Source: an uncultured Candidatus Saccharibacteria bacterium
GTDB taxonomy: Bacteria; Patescibacteriota; Saccharimonadia; Saccharimonadales; Saccharimonadaceae
DNA: 39,399 bases
NCBI GenBank assembly: GCA_947302765.1
Contig: CAMYWN010000003.1
Coordinates: 1-39,399, forward strand
Reading direction: 5' to 3'
In this document: in pieces, positions 1 through 6,238 of the stretch
Layout of the letters: each line of letters starts with the position of its first letter
How positions within the stretch are numbered: the first letter of the stretch is position 1
Position numbers and translations under genes: made by a program
The notes under the pieces: generated by a model
What the model saw: the letters and a program-made list of their open reading frames with translations, nothing else
Told to the model about the DNA's origin: nothing
Database searches by the model: none

Positions 1-11
1 CTCCTCCCAAA

Positions 12-869
12 CTATGATTTAAGCATAATCATACCCACATTTTTGCAATTATACCTAAATACATGTTCTCTGGAATGGTCATTATAATAGCCACTATCGA
101 GAACTTGAGTTTCTTCCCAGTCATACTTTTTGATAATTCCAGCAAACTGGTCGAGTTTATAGTCGGCAATGGTAATGAGTGGCTTGGTTGTGCCGAGCCA
201 TTCAAAACATCTTTCGACTAAAGCCGTAGCGATACCTCGTTTCTGATACTCGGGTTTTACGTAGAGTGTACTAATTTTGAGTTCCGTTTTGTCTTTTTTA
301 AGAAATGCCGTAGCGGCAATTTTGCCATCAACGTAGCAAGAAATTACCTCACGTTCTCCATCAAAGATACCCGGAACGTACTTACTATAGAAATGGTCGC
401 AATGCGACGGATAGTCTTTGCAAATCCAATCCGTAATCATATAACTTTCTGCAATCAGTTTTGAGAAAGTCTTATTGCGTTCCGCTTTCAGCAAGTCAGA
501 TGCTTTCAGGAATTCAAGCGTGGGTTTCTTGGCGTCATTGGTCTTGAATCTCAATTCAAAGACATAAACACCGAGCGACTCCCTATCCTTCGGATAAATA
601 TCGCGGAGCGTCCTGAGTGCTCCATCGAAAGTCATATCCGGAAGTACGTTTTTTACCCCCTCTACTTCAAGCATCCTCTCAAAACTGTCGTACACGCTGA
701 CACGCAGTACATCGAACTCATTCTTACCGTAGTTCTCAAAAGTAATGGTGTCTCCTTGTCTCACTTTCTTGATTTGCGAGTATCCTACTCGAATTTCAAG
801 ACTCTTGCTCCCGTTTTTGAGTTGACGGAAGTATTCCTTTTTGACTCTCCAGACGTGTTTTTTCGCCAT
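12..869 (-). CDS. ASCH domain-GNAT acetyltransferase fusion protein
   Basis: Two-domain protein of 285 aa. Residues 1-110 look like an ASCH domain (KNGSKSLEIRVG followed by the GDTITF turn), an RNA-binding or nucleoside-hydrolase-like fold. Residues about 125-275 are a GNAT N-acetyltransferase with the acetyl-CoA loop YQKRGIATAL at the expected place. ASCH proteins are linked to RNA or modified-nucleoside metabolism and GNATs acetylate amines, so an RNA- or nucleotide-linked acetylation role is possible, but no substrate can be read. Start ATG follows AAAGGAG at 9-bp spacing. A TTGCAT/TATAAT promoter with a 17-bp spacer lies upstream, giving a leader of about 45 nt. It appears monocistronic. 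Domain calls are fairly sure; function is not. Confidence 0.8.
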   Translation of the reverse strand: MAKKHVWRVKKEYFRQLKNGSKSLEIRVGYSQIKKVRQGDTITFENYGKNEFDVLRVSVYDSFERMLEVEGVKNVLPDMTFDGALRTLRDIYPKDRESLGVYVFELRFKTNDAKKPTLEFLKASDLLKAERNKTFSKLIAESYMITDWICKDYPSHCDHFYSKYVPGIFDGEREVISCYVDGKIAATAFLKKDKTELKISTLYVKPEYQKRGIATALVERCFEWLGTTKPLITIADYKLDQFAGIIKKYDWEETQVLDSGYYNDHSREHVFRYNCKNVGMIMLKS

Positions 870-920
870 CGTTAATCAACTCCTTTCAATGTTCTATAGG
901 TGGCTTCCGCTATCTTTTCT

Positions 921-949
921 ATTATATCATAAATACATCAAAAATGCAA
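921..949 (-). promoter_or_regulatory. Promoter of the ASCH-GNAT gene
   Basis: On the minus strand TTGCAT (944-949) and TATAAT (921-926) are separated by 17 bp, close to the sigma-70 consensus. Confidence 0.65.
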
Positions 950-1031
950 GATGGATGGATGCAGGAAGGGCGATAAGCTGAAGTGTATTATCTTCCTATC
1001 GGGCTTAAAAATATAATAGGATTAACTATGG

Positions 1032-1110
1032 TATAATAACCGAGTACGAACTTCATACAAAGTCGTGCACCATAGAAAATACCTGAACGTCTGGTCGGGT
1101 ATTTTCTATA
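1032..1110 (+). ncRNA. Possible small RNA with two hairpins
   Basis: A TATAAT box at 1032-1037 precedes two hairpins: 1046-1066 (seven pairs, one bulged A) and 1072-1109 (twelve perfect pairs, ATAGAAAATACC with GGTATTTTCTAT, 14-nt loop). No gene lies in 870-1239 and nothing upstream needs a plus-strand terminator. The -35 is poor and the second stem lacks a long U-tract, so this could instead be a leftover terminator or protein site. The remainder of 870-1239 shows only the two flanking promoters. Confidence 0.3.
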
Positions 1111-1159
1111 ATATAAGTAGAGGGAGGAGAGCACATAGACAAAATAAGCGAGACCATAT

Positions 1160-1188
1160 TTGACATAGTATGAACAGTATGTTAGAAT
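1160..1188 (+). promoter_or_regulatory. Strong sigma-70 promoter of the 142-aa orphan gene
   Basis: TTGACA (1160-1165), 17-bp spacer, TAGAAT (1183-1188). The 5' leader would be about 45 nt and ends with AGGAGG at 1227-1232, 7 bp before the ATG. Confidence 0.75.
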
Positions 1189-1239
1189 AAAGCATCTTGG
1201 TACCTTAACCCTTTCTGGTTTAGAGTAGGAGGAATAAAT

Positions 1240-1668
1240 ATGTATCCAATTAGTAAATCTTTAAGCCCCAATACATTGTATGAACACGTAAAGGCCGTCT
1301 TATACTTCCCAGAATCTGATTGCTACGGCATCGAGTTTACAATAATTATCCCAGTATCCGTATCCGCATCGAACGTTATTGAAACCCTACACGGAATCAC
1401 CCCAATCGAATTACGTTTTCCTGAAGACTCAACTGAGCAGGCCATACGGGAGCATAATAATTTTACCCCTTTCACTTTGAGTGGAGTTTTGTTACTCAAC
1501 CCAGACAGTGTAGAGAGCGCCTCGTATGACATATTGGTTAGTGAGCTCTATTTTGTTGGTTATTTCGACCTTGGGAATGGCGATTTTGTTCTGGCGCTCA
1601 AGCAACAGAAAGTAGATAAAACTTTTTACCTTTCGAGGGCTGATGGGCATTACTACCTGAAAGTGTAG
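1240..1668 (+). CDS. Hypothetical protein, 142 aa
   Basis: I do not recognise this family. The protein is soluble-looking, with no signal peptide, membrane helix or cysteine cluster, and alternates hydrophobic and polar residues as in a beta-rich fold (for example EFTIIIPVSV and LYFVGYFDLG). The start is well supported: a near-consensus promoter, an AGGAGG site 7 bp upstream, and a bidirectional terminator just after the stop. Those signals argue for a real and probably well-expressed single-gene transcript. No operon partner gives a clue to its role. Confidence 0.7.
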   Translation: MYPISKSLSPNTLYEHVKAVLYFPESDCYGIEFTIIIPVSVSASNVIETLHGITPIELRFPEDSTEQAIREHNNFTPFTLSGVLLLNPDSVESASYDILVSELYFVGYFDLGNGDFVLALKQQKVDKTFYLSRADGHYYLKV

Positions 1669-1701
1669 ATTGCGGTCGTACTTAGCACGAGTAAAAAGCT
1701 T

Positions 1702-1730
1702 AGCGCTCAACTTATGTTGGGCGCTTTTTT
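1702..1730. terminator. Bidirectional intrinsic terminator
   Basis: AGCGCTCAAC pairs with GTTGGGCGCT around a TTAT loop, followed by a T run on the plus strand and preceded by AAAAAGC, which becomes a T run on the minus strand. It sits between convergent genes ending at 1668 and 1739. Confidence 0.85.
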
Positions 1731-1738
1731 GTTGTTGA

Positions 1739-2767
1739 TTAGTCGCTGGGCTGCTCGATAGCGCCAAGCTCTTTGATTTCGATAAGTTCGTTAATCTTCC
1801 CTTCTTCTTGAAGTTTGGCAAATTGGACATCCAGTTCAGTAAATGGAATTTTGATAGAAACAAATTGGGCCTCGGTTTCGGTTTTCTTGATGAGTTTAAC
1901 ATAATAATAGCCGTCACCATTCATAGAAATGAATCTTTTGCTACTCTGGCCCGGTTCGAGTTTCATAGCCTCAGTGGCGCGGCCACCGTCTATATTAGTA
2001 CTACCGACTAAACCGCCGGTTTCCTCATAAATAATATTGTTTCCTAACTCCTCAACTACGGCCATATAATCGTAATCATGCGAGCTAAGGATAGACTCAA
2101 CTTGCTCGGCTAATTGGTTCGCTTTGGAATCAACTGAAGTTGCTACTTTCGCCTTAATGAGGCTTAGATAAATCATCCTCTCGTATTCGTCTCGGTTCAG
2201 ACCAAAGTTCTCGCTGACAATTTTTAGGAAGCTTTCTTCACTACGATCAACGCCGCCAATTTTAACGTGACGCTGCAATTCGGCTTGGATTTCATCATTA
2301 GAAACCGTAATATCCTTTTCTTTAGCGATTTTTGTAGCAAAACTATAAAGCTCAGCATTTGTCAGGGCGGCTCTTTTATATTCATTGCGCACTTCTTCAA
2401 TGGAACCTTCTTCGAATTGGGTAGTAGATTGGCGCTCAAGAGAGGTCATGCTACTACGATAAAGCATTAGGTAATCAGAAAAGCGTACATCACTAGAATC
2501 CACATACGCTACCGGAGCTGGGAAAATTTTAGTTAATCTAAAAAGCAAGTCGTCTGTCATGTTGAGGCGATACAACGCAAGCCAAACACCAGCAATCAGG
2601 ACAGCAAGAACAACTGCCCCGATTAATACTGTGTTTACAACAATACGATGCTTAGTCCACTGAAGAGGATATTTAAACTTACGGCCTGTAGCGAGAACTT
2701 CCTCGCGGCGTTCTTCCACCTTCTCTTGTTCGGTTTTCTTGGAATCTTTTTTCTTGAACAGATTCAT
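1739..2767 (-). CDS. Membrane-anchored SurA/PrsA-like peptidyl-prolyl isomerase
   Basis: 342 aa. A basic cytoplasmic N-terminus (FKKKDSKKTEQEK) is followed by one membrane helix (about residues 42-65) and an extracellular part. That part resembles SurA/PrsA foldases: a helical SurA_N-like segment rich in charged residues, then a parvulin-like region with GGLVGSTNIDGG, EPGQ and GDGYYYVKLIKK. It probably folds exported proteins outside the membrane. Start: an in-frame ATG further upstream would run into tRNA-Arg. The ATG at 2767 lies exactly 6 bp after a TATAAT and has no Shine-Dalgarno, so a leaderless mRNA is likely. The parvulin match is weak, and catalytic activity is uncertain; a chaperone without isomerase activity is the alternative. 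Confidence 0.75.
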   Translation of the reverse strand: MNLFKKKDSKKTEQEKVEERREEVLATGRKFKYPLQWTKHRIVVNTVLIGAVVLAVLIAGVWLALYRLNMTDDLLFRLTKIFPAPVAYVDSSDVRFSDYLMLYRSSMTSLERQSTTQFEEGSIEEVRNEYKRAALTNAELYSFATKIAKEKDITVSNDEIQAELQRHVKIGGVDRSEESFLKIVSENFGLNRDEYERMIYLSLIKAKVATSVDSKANQLAEQVESILSSHDYDYMAVVEELGNNIIYEETGGLVGSTNIDGGRATEAMKLEPGQSSKRFISMNGDGYYYVKLIKKTETEAQFVSIKIPFTELDVQFAKLQEEGKINELIEIKELGAIEQPSD

Positions 2768-2769
2768 GG

Positions 2770-2779
2770 TATAATTATA
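2770..2779. promoter_or_regulatory. Palindromic -10 box shared by tRNA-Arg and the divergent foldase gene
   Basis: TATAATTATA is its own reverse complement. Read on the plus strand it is a -10 for tRNA-Arg (mature 5' end at 2789); on the minus strand it lies 6 bp before the foldase ATG at 2767. RNA polymerase could use one orientation at a time. Confidence 0.65.
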
Positions 2780-2788
2780 ACATAATGT

Positions 2789-2864
2789 GGCCTGGTAGCT
2801 CAATGGATAGAGCAGCTCCGTCCTAAGGAGAAGGTTGTGCGTTCGACTCGCACCCGGGTCACCA
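2789..2864 (+). tRNA. tRNA-Arg (anticodon CCT)
   Basis: The cloverleaf folds by eye. Acceptor GGCCTGG pairs with CCGGGTC (two G-U pairs), D-stem GCTC/GAGC, anticodon loop GTCCTAA with anticodon CCT at 2822-2824, T-stem GTGCG/CGCAC with loop TTCGACT. Discriminator A is followed by an encoded CCA. The top pair of the anticodon stem (27-43) is a G-A mismatch. It reads AGG codons. Its 3' 21 nt (from C56 to A76) recur at 2995-3015. Confidence 0.93.
2844..2864 (+). repeat. 21-bp direct repeat, copy 1 (tRNA-Arg 3' end)
   Basis: Starts at C56 in the T-loop and ends with the CCA tail. It is identical to 2995-3015, 151 bp downstream, like the duplicated core of a tRNA attachment site. Confidence 0.95.
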
Positions 2865-2866
2865 AA

Positions 2867-2966
2867 TTCGAGTTAAAAGCCGGCATCTCGGCGTTTTTTT
2901 GCTCGCTCGATCATAAATCGCACTTCGCAAGAATAAAACACCGATCTGTCGGCTTTTATTCTCAAA
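2867..2966 (+). other. Type-I structured hairpin element after tRNA-Arg
   Basis: Imperfect inverted repeat of about 36-40 bp per arm (2867-2902 with 2927-2966), with an inner stem CGAT/ATCG (2908-2911 with 2917-2920). The inner stem is flanked by unpaired TCGCT and CACTTCG. The left arm contains GCCGGCATCTCGGC followed by seven T, so it can also end the tRNA transcript. The same loop motif and layout recur at 32257-32364. Confidence 0.75.
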
Positions 2967-2994
2967 TGAGAAATCATAACCGAATCTAGCGATG

Positions 2995-3015
2995 CGACTC
3001 GCACCCGGGTCACCA
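2995..3015 (+). repeat. 21-bp direct repeat, copy 2 of the tRNA-Arg 3' end
   Basis: Perfect copy of tRNA-Arg positions 56-76 including CCA, with no tRNA body in front of it. It ends 7 bp before the -35 of the next gene. Confidence 0.95.
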
Positions 3016-3021
3016 TTTTTG

Positions 3022-3049
3022 TTGGTCATGAAGCTTGTTATGCTATACT
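3022..3049 (+). promoter_or_regulatory. Promoter of the amino-acid binding-protein gene
   Basis: TTGGTC (3022-3027), 16-bp spacer, TATACT (3044-3049), then 6 bp to the ATG at 3056. A leaderless transcript is expected. Confidence 0.65.
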
Positions 3050-3055
3050 TATATT

Positions 3056-3907
3056 ATGCTTAAGGTCAAGAATTTGGTCTGGATGGTTTTGTTTCTAGTG
3101 GTGACGGTCGGAATGGGGGTAAGCGTGTATTTCTCAATCAGAGGAGAAGTTGATTATGACTACGTGGTTGAAACAAATGCTTTTTTTGCACCGTTTGAAT
3201 TTTATGAAAACCGACAAATCGTAGGAGTGGATATAGATATCGTTGATCGTGTGGCAGAAAAAACGCAAAAGAAAATCCAGATTAAGAACGTGGAATTTGA
3301 TGTGATTATCGACAATGTCGAGGCGGGGCGGATTGCGGATGCAGGAGCGGCTGGACTCACTATCACGCCAGCTCGAGAAGAGAAAGTAAATTTCACGATT
3401 CCCTATTATACTTCAGTGCAGTATGTGATCTTCGACCGTAACATGCCACCATCGCTACGGGATGACCATGTAGTATGGGAAGCTTTAGAAGGAACGAGGT
3501 TGGGGTCGCAGATTGGAAGTACTGGTTACATTTTCGTAGAAGACGAGATCGAAAACGGAGTATTGTCTGGGACTAATACCACTATCAAAGGCATCGATTC
3601 GCATCAGCTAGCGGCGGATTCCATCAAAGCACATATTATAGATTACGCAATCGCCGATGAGTTGGTCGCAAAATTTATCGTAGAAAAGAATCCCGAATTT
3701 GATGCTCTGCCGCTTTATTATTCTGGTCCAACTCGGGAGGAGGATTACCCGGTGGAAGAGTCTTATGCGATAGCGGTAAACAAAGAGCGGACGGAGCTAC
3801 TTGAAGCATTCAATGAAGTATTAGCGGAAATGTCTACTGAGGACGCTGAGGGTGTTTCTGAAATTGATCGACTAGTTTTAAAATATATGGGGTTATCCAA
3901 TGAATAG
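3056..3907 (+). CDS. Amino-acid ABC transporter substrate-binding protein (family 3)
   Basis: 283 aa. An N-terminal membrane segment (VWMVLFLVVTVGMGVSVYF, about residues 8-27) is followed by an SBP_bac_3 fold. Visible landmarks are APFEFYENRQIVGVDIDIVD, the GLTITPAREEKVNFTIPYYT segment and a late LLEAFNEVLAEM helix. There is no lipobox cysteine, so it seems tethered by an uncleaved helix. It captures a polar or charged amino acid for the permease and ATPase encoded downstream; the exact ligand cannot be read. Start: the ATG at 3056 has a -10 box 6 bp upstream and no Shine-Dalgarno. The last bases, ending at the stop, are duplicated 146 bp downstream. Confidence 0.88.
   Translation: MLKVKNLVWMVLFLVVTVGMGVSVYFSIRGEVDYDYVVETNAFFAPFEFYENRQIVGVDIDIVDRVAEKTQKKIQIKNVEFDVIIDNVEAGRIADAGAAGLTITPAREEKVNFTIPYYTSVQYVIFDRNMPPSLRDDHVVWEALEGTRLGSQIGSTGYIFVEDEIENGVLSGTNTTIKGIDSHQLAADSIKAHIIDYAIADELVAKFIVEKNPEFDALPLYYSGPTREEDYPVEESYAIAVNKERTELLEAFNEVLAEMSTEDAEGVSEIDRLVLKYMGLSNE
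3888..3906 (+). repeat. 19-bp direct repeat, copy 1 (end of binding-protein gene)
   Basis: TGGGGTTATCCAATGAATA covers the last codons up to the stop. It matches 4034-4052 with one mismatch; the second copy also reads as LSNE followed by a stop. Confidence 0.9.
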
Positions 3908-3912
3908 TATCA

Positions 3913-4033
3913 TGCTAGCCAGAATAGTGCTTTTCGGAGACGGGGTTCCTCGCGCCCGCCGTCGCGGGGCTCGGACCCCTCATACCTCGGTCGTAACCTC
4001 CGGAAGCTCCTCAAAGCACTATTCTTGGCCAGC
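3913..4033 (+). other. Type-II structured element, copy A
   Basis: Outer arms near 3913-3939 and 3998-4033 pair (AGAATAGTGCTTT with AAAGCACTATTCT). Inside, GGGGT/ACCCC closes a GC-rich hairpin, and a small GGT-CGTA-ACC stem follows. The layout suggests a branched structure. Homologous to copy B, which follows directly. Confidence 0.7.
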
Positions 4034-4052
4034 TGGAGTTATCCAATGAATA
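4034..4052 (+). repeat. 19-bp direct repeat, copy 2
   Basis: TGGAGTTATCCAATGAATA, a copy of the end of the binding-protein gene. It separates elements A and B. A third, weaker relative (GGGGTATCATGGATA) covers the ribosome-binding site and ATG of the permease near 4186-4200. Confidence 0.85.
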
Positions 4053-4058
4053 ACCTTT

Positions 4059-4181
4059 ATCTAACCAGAATAGCACCTTTCGGGCACGGAGTCTCGCCAG
4101 CCCGTCTTCACGGGTGGCGAGCTCCTTCGTTCTCGCTAGCAAGCTCCGAAAGATCCCTCAATGTGCTATTTTGGTTAGATA
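4059..4181 (+). other. Type-II structured element, copy B
   Basis: The outer stem begins ATCTAACC and ends GGTTAGAT. Inside it, AATAGCAC pairs with GTGCTATT where copy A has AATAGTGC with GCACTATT, so two base pairs have changed on both sides. A near-perfect inner hairpin (CTCGCCA...TGGCGAG around CTTC) and a small GCT-AGCA-AGC stem match copy A in position but not in sequence. Confidence 0.72.
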
Positions 4182-4193
4182 TGGAGGGGTATC

Positions 4194-4898
4194 ATGGATA
4201 ATTTCTTTTCGAAGCTCGTGGAGCTATTTAGTACACAGGAATATATCGATTCCCTACTGCATGGGTTCTTACTAACAATTCAAGTTTCATACTTTGCGCT
4301 TTTGATTGGGCTGGTACTTGGGACTGTGATTGCTTTGGTTGATACAGCCAGACGGTCAAAATGGATGGTGCTACCTAAGTTTATTTGCCGAGTATATGTA
4401 GGGATTATCCGCGGAACGCCGATGGCTTTGCAACTCTTTATCATGTTCTTTGTAATTTTTGCGATTAAAGGATTCCCTAGTATCATCACGGCGATTATCG
4501 CCTTTGGATTAAACTCGGCGGCCTACATGGCGGAGGTGATTCGGGGTGGGATATTGTCAGTAGATAAAGGTCAGACGGAAGCAGGATTAGCGCTCGGGCT
4601 ATCGAACTTGACGATTTTCATGAAGATTGTGGCACCGCAGGCAATTAAAAATATCATCCCAGCGCTCGGGAACGAAATCATAACCGTACTAAAGGAAACC
4701 GCGATTGTCAGTATGGTAGGAATGTATGATCTCAATATGGCAGCAAAAGACATCGGCTCTGGGCAAAACATGGCGAGCTATATTGTACCGATGTTCGTAG
4801 CGGCACTATTCTATCTTGCGACAATTTATCTTATCACGTTTATTGTGAAGCGAATTGAGAAAGGCCTCAGGCGGAGTGATTTAAGGACGGAGGAATAG
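4194..4898 (+). CDS. Polar amino-acid ABC transporter permease (HisM/GlnP type)
   Basis: 234 aa, the usual length. Membrane helices are visible from about residues 20-45, 60-80, 90-110 and 190-220. The conserved ATPase-contact (EAA) loop reads EAGLALGLSNLTIFMKIVAP, ending in the expected Gly-rich turn and proline. It also has the RGTPMALQLF segment typical of this family. It forms the membrane channel with the ATPase encoded immediately downstream (its TAG stop touches the next ATG). A GGAGGGG site precedes the ATG, unlike the leaderless first gene. Two structured repeats separate it from the binding protein and may lower its expression relative to that gene. Confidence 0.92.
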   Translation: MDNFFSKLVELFSTQEYIDSLLHGFLLTIQVSYFALLIGLVLGTVIALVDTARRSKWMVLPKFICRVYVGIIRGTPMALQLFIMFFVIFAIKGFPSIITAIIAFGLNSAAYMAEVIRGGILSVDKGQTEAGLALGLSNLTIFMKIVAPQAIKNIIPALGNEIITVLKETAIVSMVGMYDLNMAAKDIGSGQNMASYIVPMFVAALFYLATIYLITFIVKRIEKGLRRSDLRTEE

Positions 4899-5633
4899 AT
4901 GGAAAACACGAATACGGATTTAAAAATTCGAAATCTCAAAAAGTCTTTTGGTAAAAACAAAGTGTTAAATGGGATTAATTTTGAACTGACCGAAGGAGAA
5001 AGAGTGGTAGTACTTGGTCCATCTGGGTCTGGGAAATCTACGTTCTTAAGGTGTATTAACTGGATGGAAGAGCCGACTTCGGGTGAGATTATTATGGATG
5101 GAGAACGTGTAACGGCGAAGAATATTCGAAAAATACGACGCAACCTTGGGATGGTTTTTCAGCATTTTAATCTGATCAATAATTTGACTGTAATGGAGAA
5201 TCTGACTCTAGCACCGGTTAAACTGCATCTAATGAGCCGCGTCGCGGCAGAAAAGCGGGCAATGGAGCTACTGAGACATATTGGGTTACCTGCGAAAGCT
5301 GGGGCGTACCCCGCTTCCCTTTCGGGTGGGCAAAAACAAAGGGTTGCTATCATTCGCGCGATGATGCTGAACCCGGAAGCGTTGCTATTCGACGAACCAA
5401 CTTCGGCACTAGACCCGGAATCGATTGGGGATGTATTGTCGCTCATTCGGGAGCTCGCAGAGCGAGGTATGACGATTATGATAGTGACGCACGAAATGAG
5501 TTTCGCGAAAGAAATTGCAACCAGAGTTGTATTCCTGGATAAGGGCAAAATTATCGAAGAAGGCACGCCGGAGGAATTCTTTAATCACCCGAAGACAGAG
5601 AGGGTAAAGGAGTTCTTGAAGAAAGTCTTATAA
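4899..5633 (+). CDS. Polar amino-acid ABC transporter ATP-binding protein (GlnQ type)
   Basis: 244 aa, full length. The order of motifs is canonical: Walker [10 protein letters not shown] near residue 40, Q-loop MVFQHFNLI, signature [10 protein letters not shown], Walker [12 protein letters not shown], and switch histidine in IVTHEMSFA. It powers amino-acid import with the permease directly upstream. The ATG begins on the base after the permease stop; a GGAGG within the permease end serves as its ribosome-binding site, so the two are translationally coupled. A cell of this type, likely unable to make most amino acids, would depend on such importers; that is inference. Confidence 0.95.
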   Translation: MENTNTDLKIRNLKKSFGKNKVLNGINFELTEGERVVVLGPSGSGKSTFLRCINWMEEPTSGEIIMDGERVTAKNIRKIRRNLGMVFQHFNLINNLTVMENLTLAPVKLHLMSRVAAEKRAMELLRHIGLPAKAGAYPASLSGGQKQRVAIIRAMMLNPEALLFDEPTSALDPESIGDVLSLIRELAERGMTIMIVTHEMSFAKEIATRVVFLDKGKIIEEGTPEEFFNHPKTERVKEFLKKVL

Positions 5634-5634
5634 T

Positions 5635-5850
5635 CTAATGCCACGATAAGTCTAATTTGCGTTTCTTTGTTGCACAATCCGCCAAGTAGAGATTAATCAG
5701 TGTCTGGTATGGTAGACCGGATTTCTCCGACTGGGTCTTGAAATACTCTATCGTATCGCTGTCGATATTGATAGTAACCTGTTTTTTGAGGCGATTGGAA
5801 TAGGGGTTCTTGCGAGGATTTAATTCCTCGATATTATACTCTTTTTTCAT
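5635..5850 (-). CDS. brnA: BrnA-family antitoxin
   Basis: 71 aa. The C-terminal half matches BrnA ribbon-helix-helix antitoxins: VTINIDSDTIEYFKTQ, then GLPYQTLINLYLADC. It binds and neutralises BrnT and, with it, represses the operon. The ATG at 5850 was chosen because AAAGGAG lies 6 bp upstream and the family begins near this point; the longer open frame would run far into brnT. It overlaps the 3' end of brnT by 17 bp, giving translational coupling in the toxin-first order usual for this system. Its stop lies 1 bp beyond the convergent ABC ATPase gene. Confidence 0.88.
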   Translation of the reverse strand: MKKEYNIEELNPRKNPYSNRLKKQVTINIDSDTIEYFKTQSEKSGLPYQTLINLYLADCATKKRKLDLSWH

Positions 5851-6142
5851 TACATACTCCTTTATGGCCGTTATATGTTTCCCTCTCATGCTTGGTGGCC
5901 TTCCTTGCCGAGATGATACGTATGACTTCGTCCTTACCTCGATAACAATGGCTAACGATACAGACACTGGCCTTTCTAGTAGTACCAATTATCAAAAACC
6001 GATTCTCTATTATAGAGTGGCTTGGATCATCAAAGAGGATAGCGTCAGGGTCATAAAAGACCGTAGAAGCCTCTTCAAAAGAAAGCCCGTGTTTACGTAT
6101 ATTCACGCGGTTCTTTAGTTCGTCCCATTCAAAACGTACCAT
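5834..6142 (-). CDS. brnT: BrnT-family ribonuclease toxin
   Basis: 102 aa, close to the usual BrnT size. It shows the family landmarks: FEWDELKNRVNIRKHGLSF at the start, EASTVFYDPDA, ERxFLIIG-like strand, and the RIISARKATKHER helix. BrnT is a RelE-fold RNase that blocks translation until bound by BrnA. The ATG lies 6 bp after TATAAT with TTGACC 16 bp further up, so the transcript is probably leaderless. A perfect 16-bp inverted repeat covers the start codon, the -10 and the spacer and is the obvious autoregulatory site. Confidence 0.92.
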   Translation of the reverse strand: MVRFEWDELKNRVNIRKHGLSFEEASTVFYDPDAILFDDPSHSIIENRFLIIGTTRKASVCIVSHCYRGKDEVIRIISARKATKHERETYNGHKGVCNEKRV

Positions 6143-6173
6143 ACTTATATTATACTTATAATATAAGTATGGT
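6138..6173. promoter_or_regulatory. brnTA operator/promoter: 16-bp perfect inverted repeat
   Basis: Arms 6138-6153 and 6158-6173 are perfect reverse complements around ACTT. They cover the brnT start codon, the -10 (6149-6154) and the spacer, and overlap the start of the -35 TTGACC (6171-6176). BrnA-type antitoxins repress their own promoter, so this is the expected binding site. Confidence 0.8.
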
Positions 6174-6238
6174 CAAGTATTTTGATTCGCGAATAAACGG
6201 CAATCTCGCAGCCCAACGCCTTTCCGGGTATATCAGCT

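Noticed and set aside
1739-2803. Foldase gene starting at 2803
   Set aside because: Those codons overlap tRNA-Arg and the shared -10; the ATG at 2767 fits the leaderless pattern.
4059-4181. Integron attC site: the ends ATCTAAC and GTTAGAT fit RYYYAAC/GTTRRRY
   Set aside because: The homologous copy A lacks these ends, the consensus is short and degenerate, and no IntI-type integrase is present.
5851-5988. Longer BrnA
   Set aside because: The extension lies within brnT and is not BrnA-like; the ATG at 5850 has AAAGGAG.
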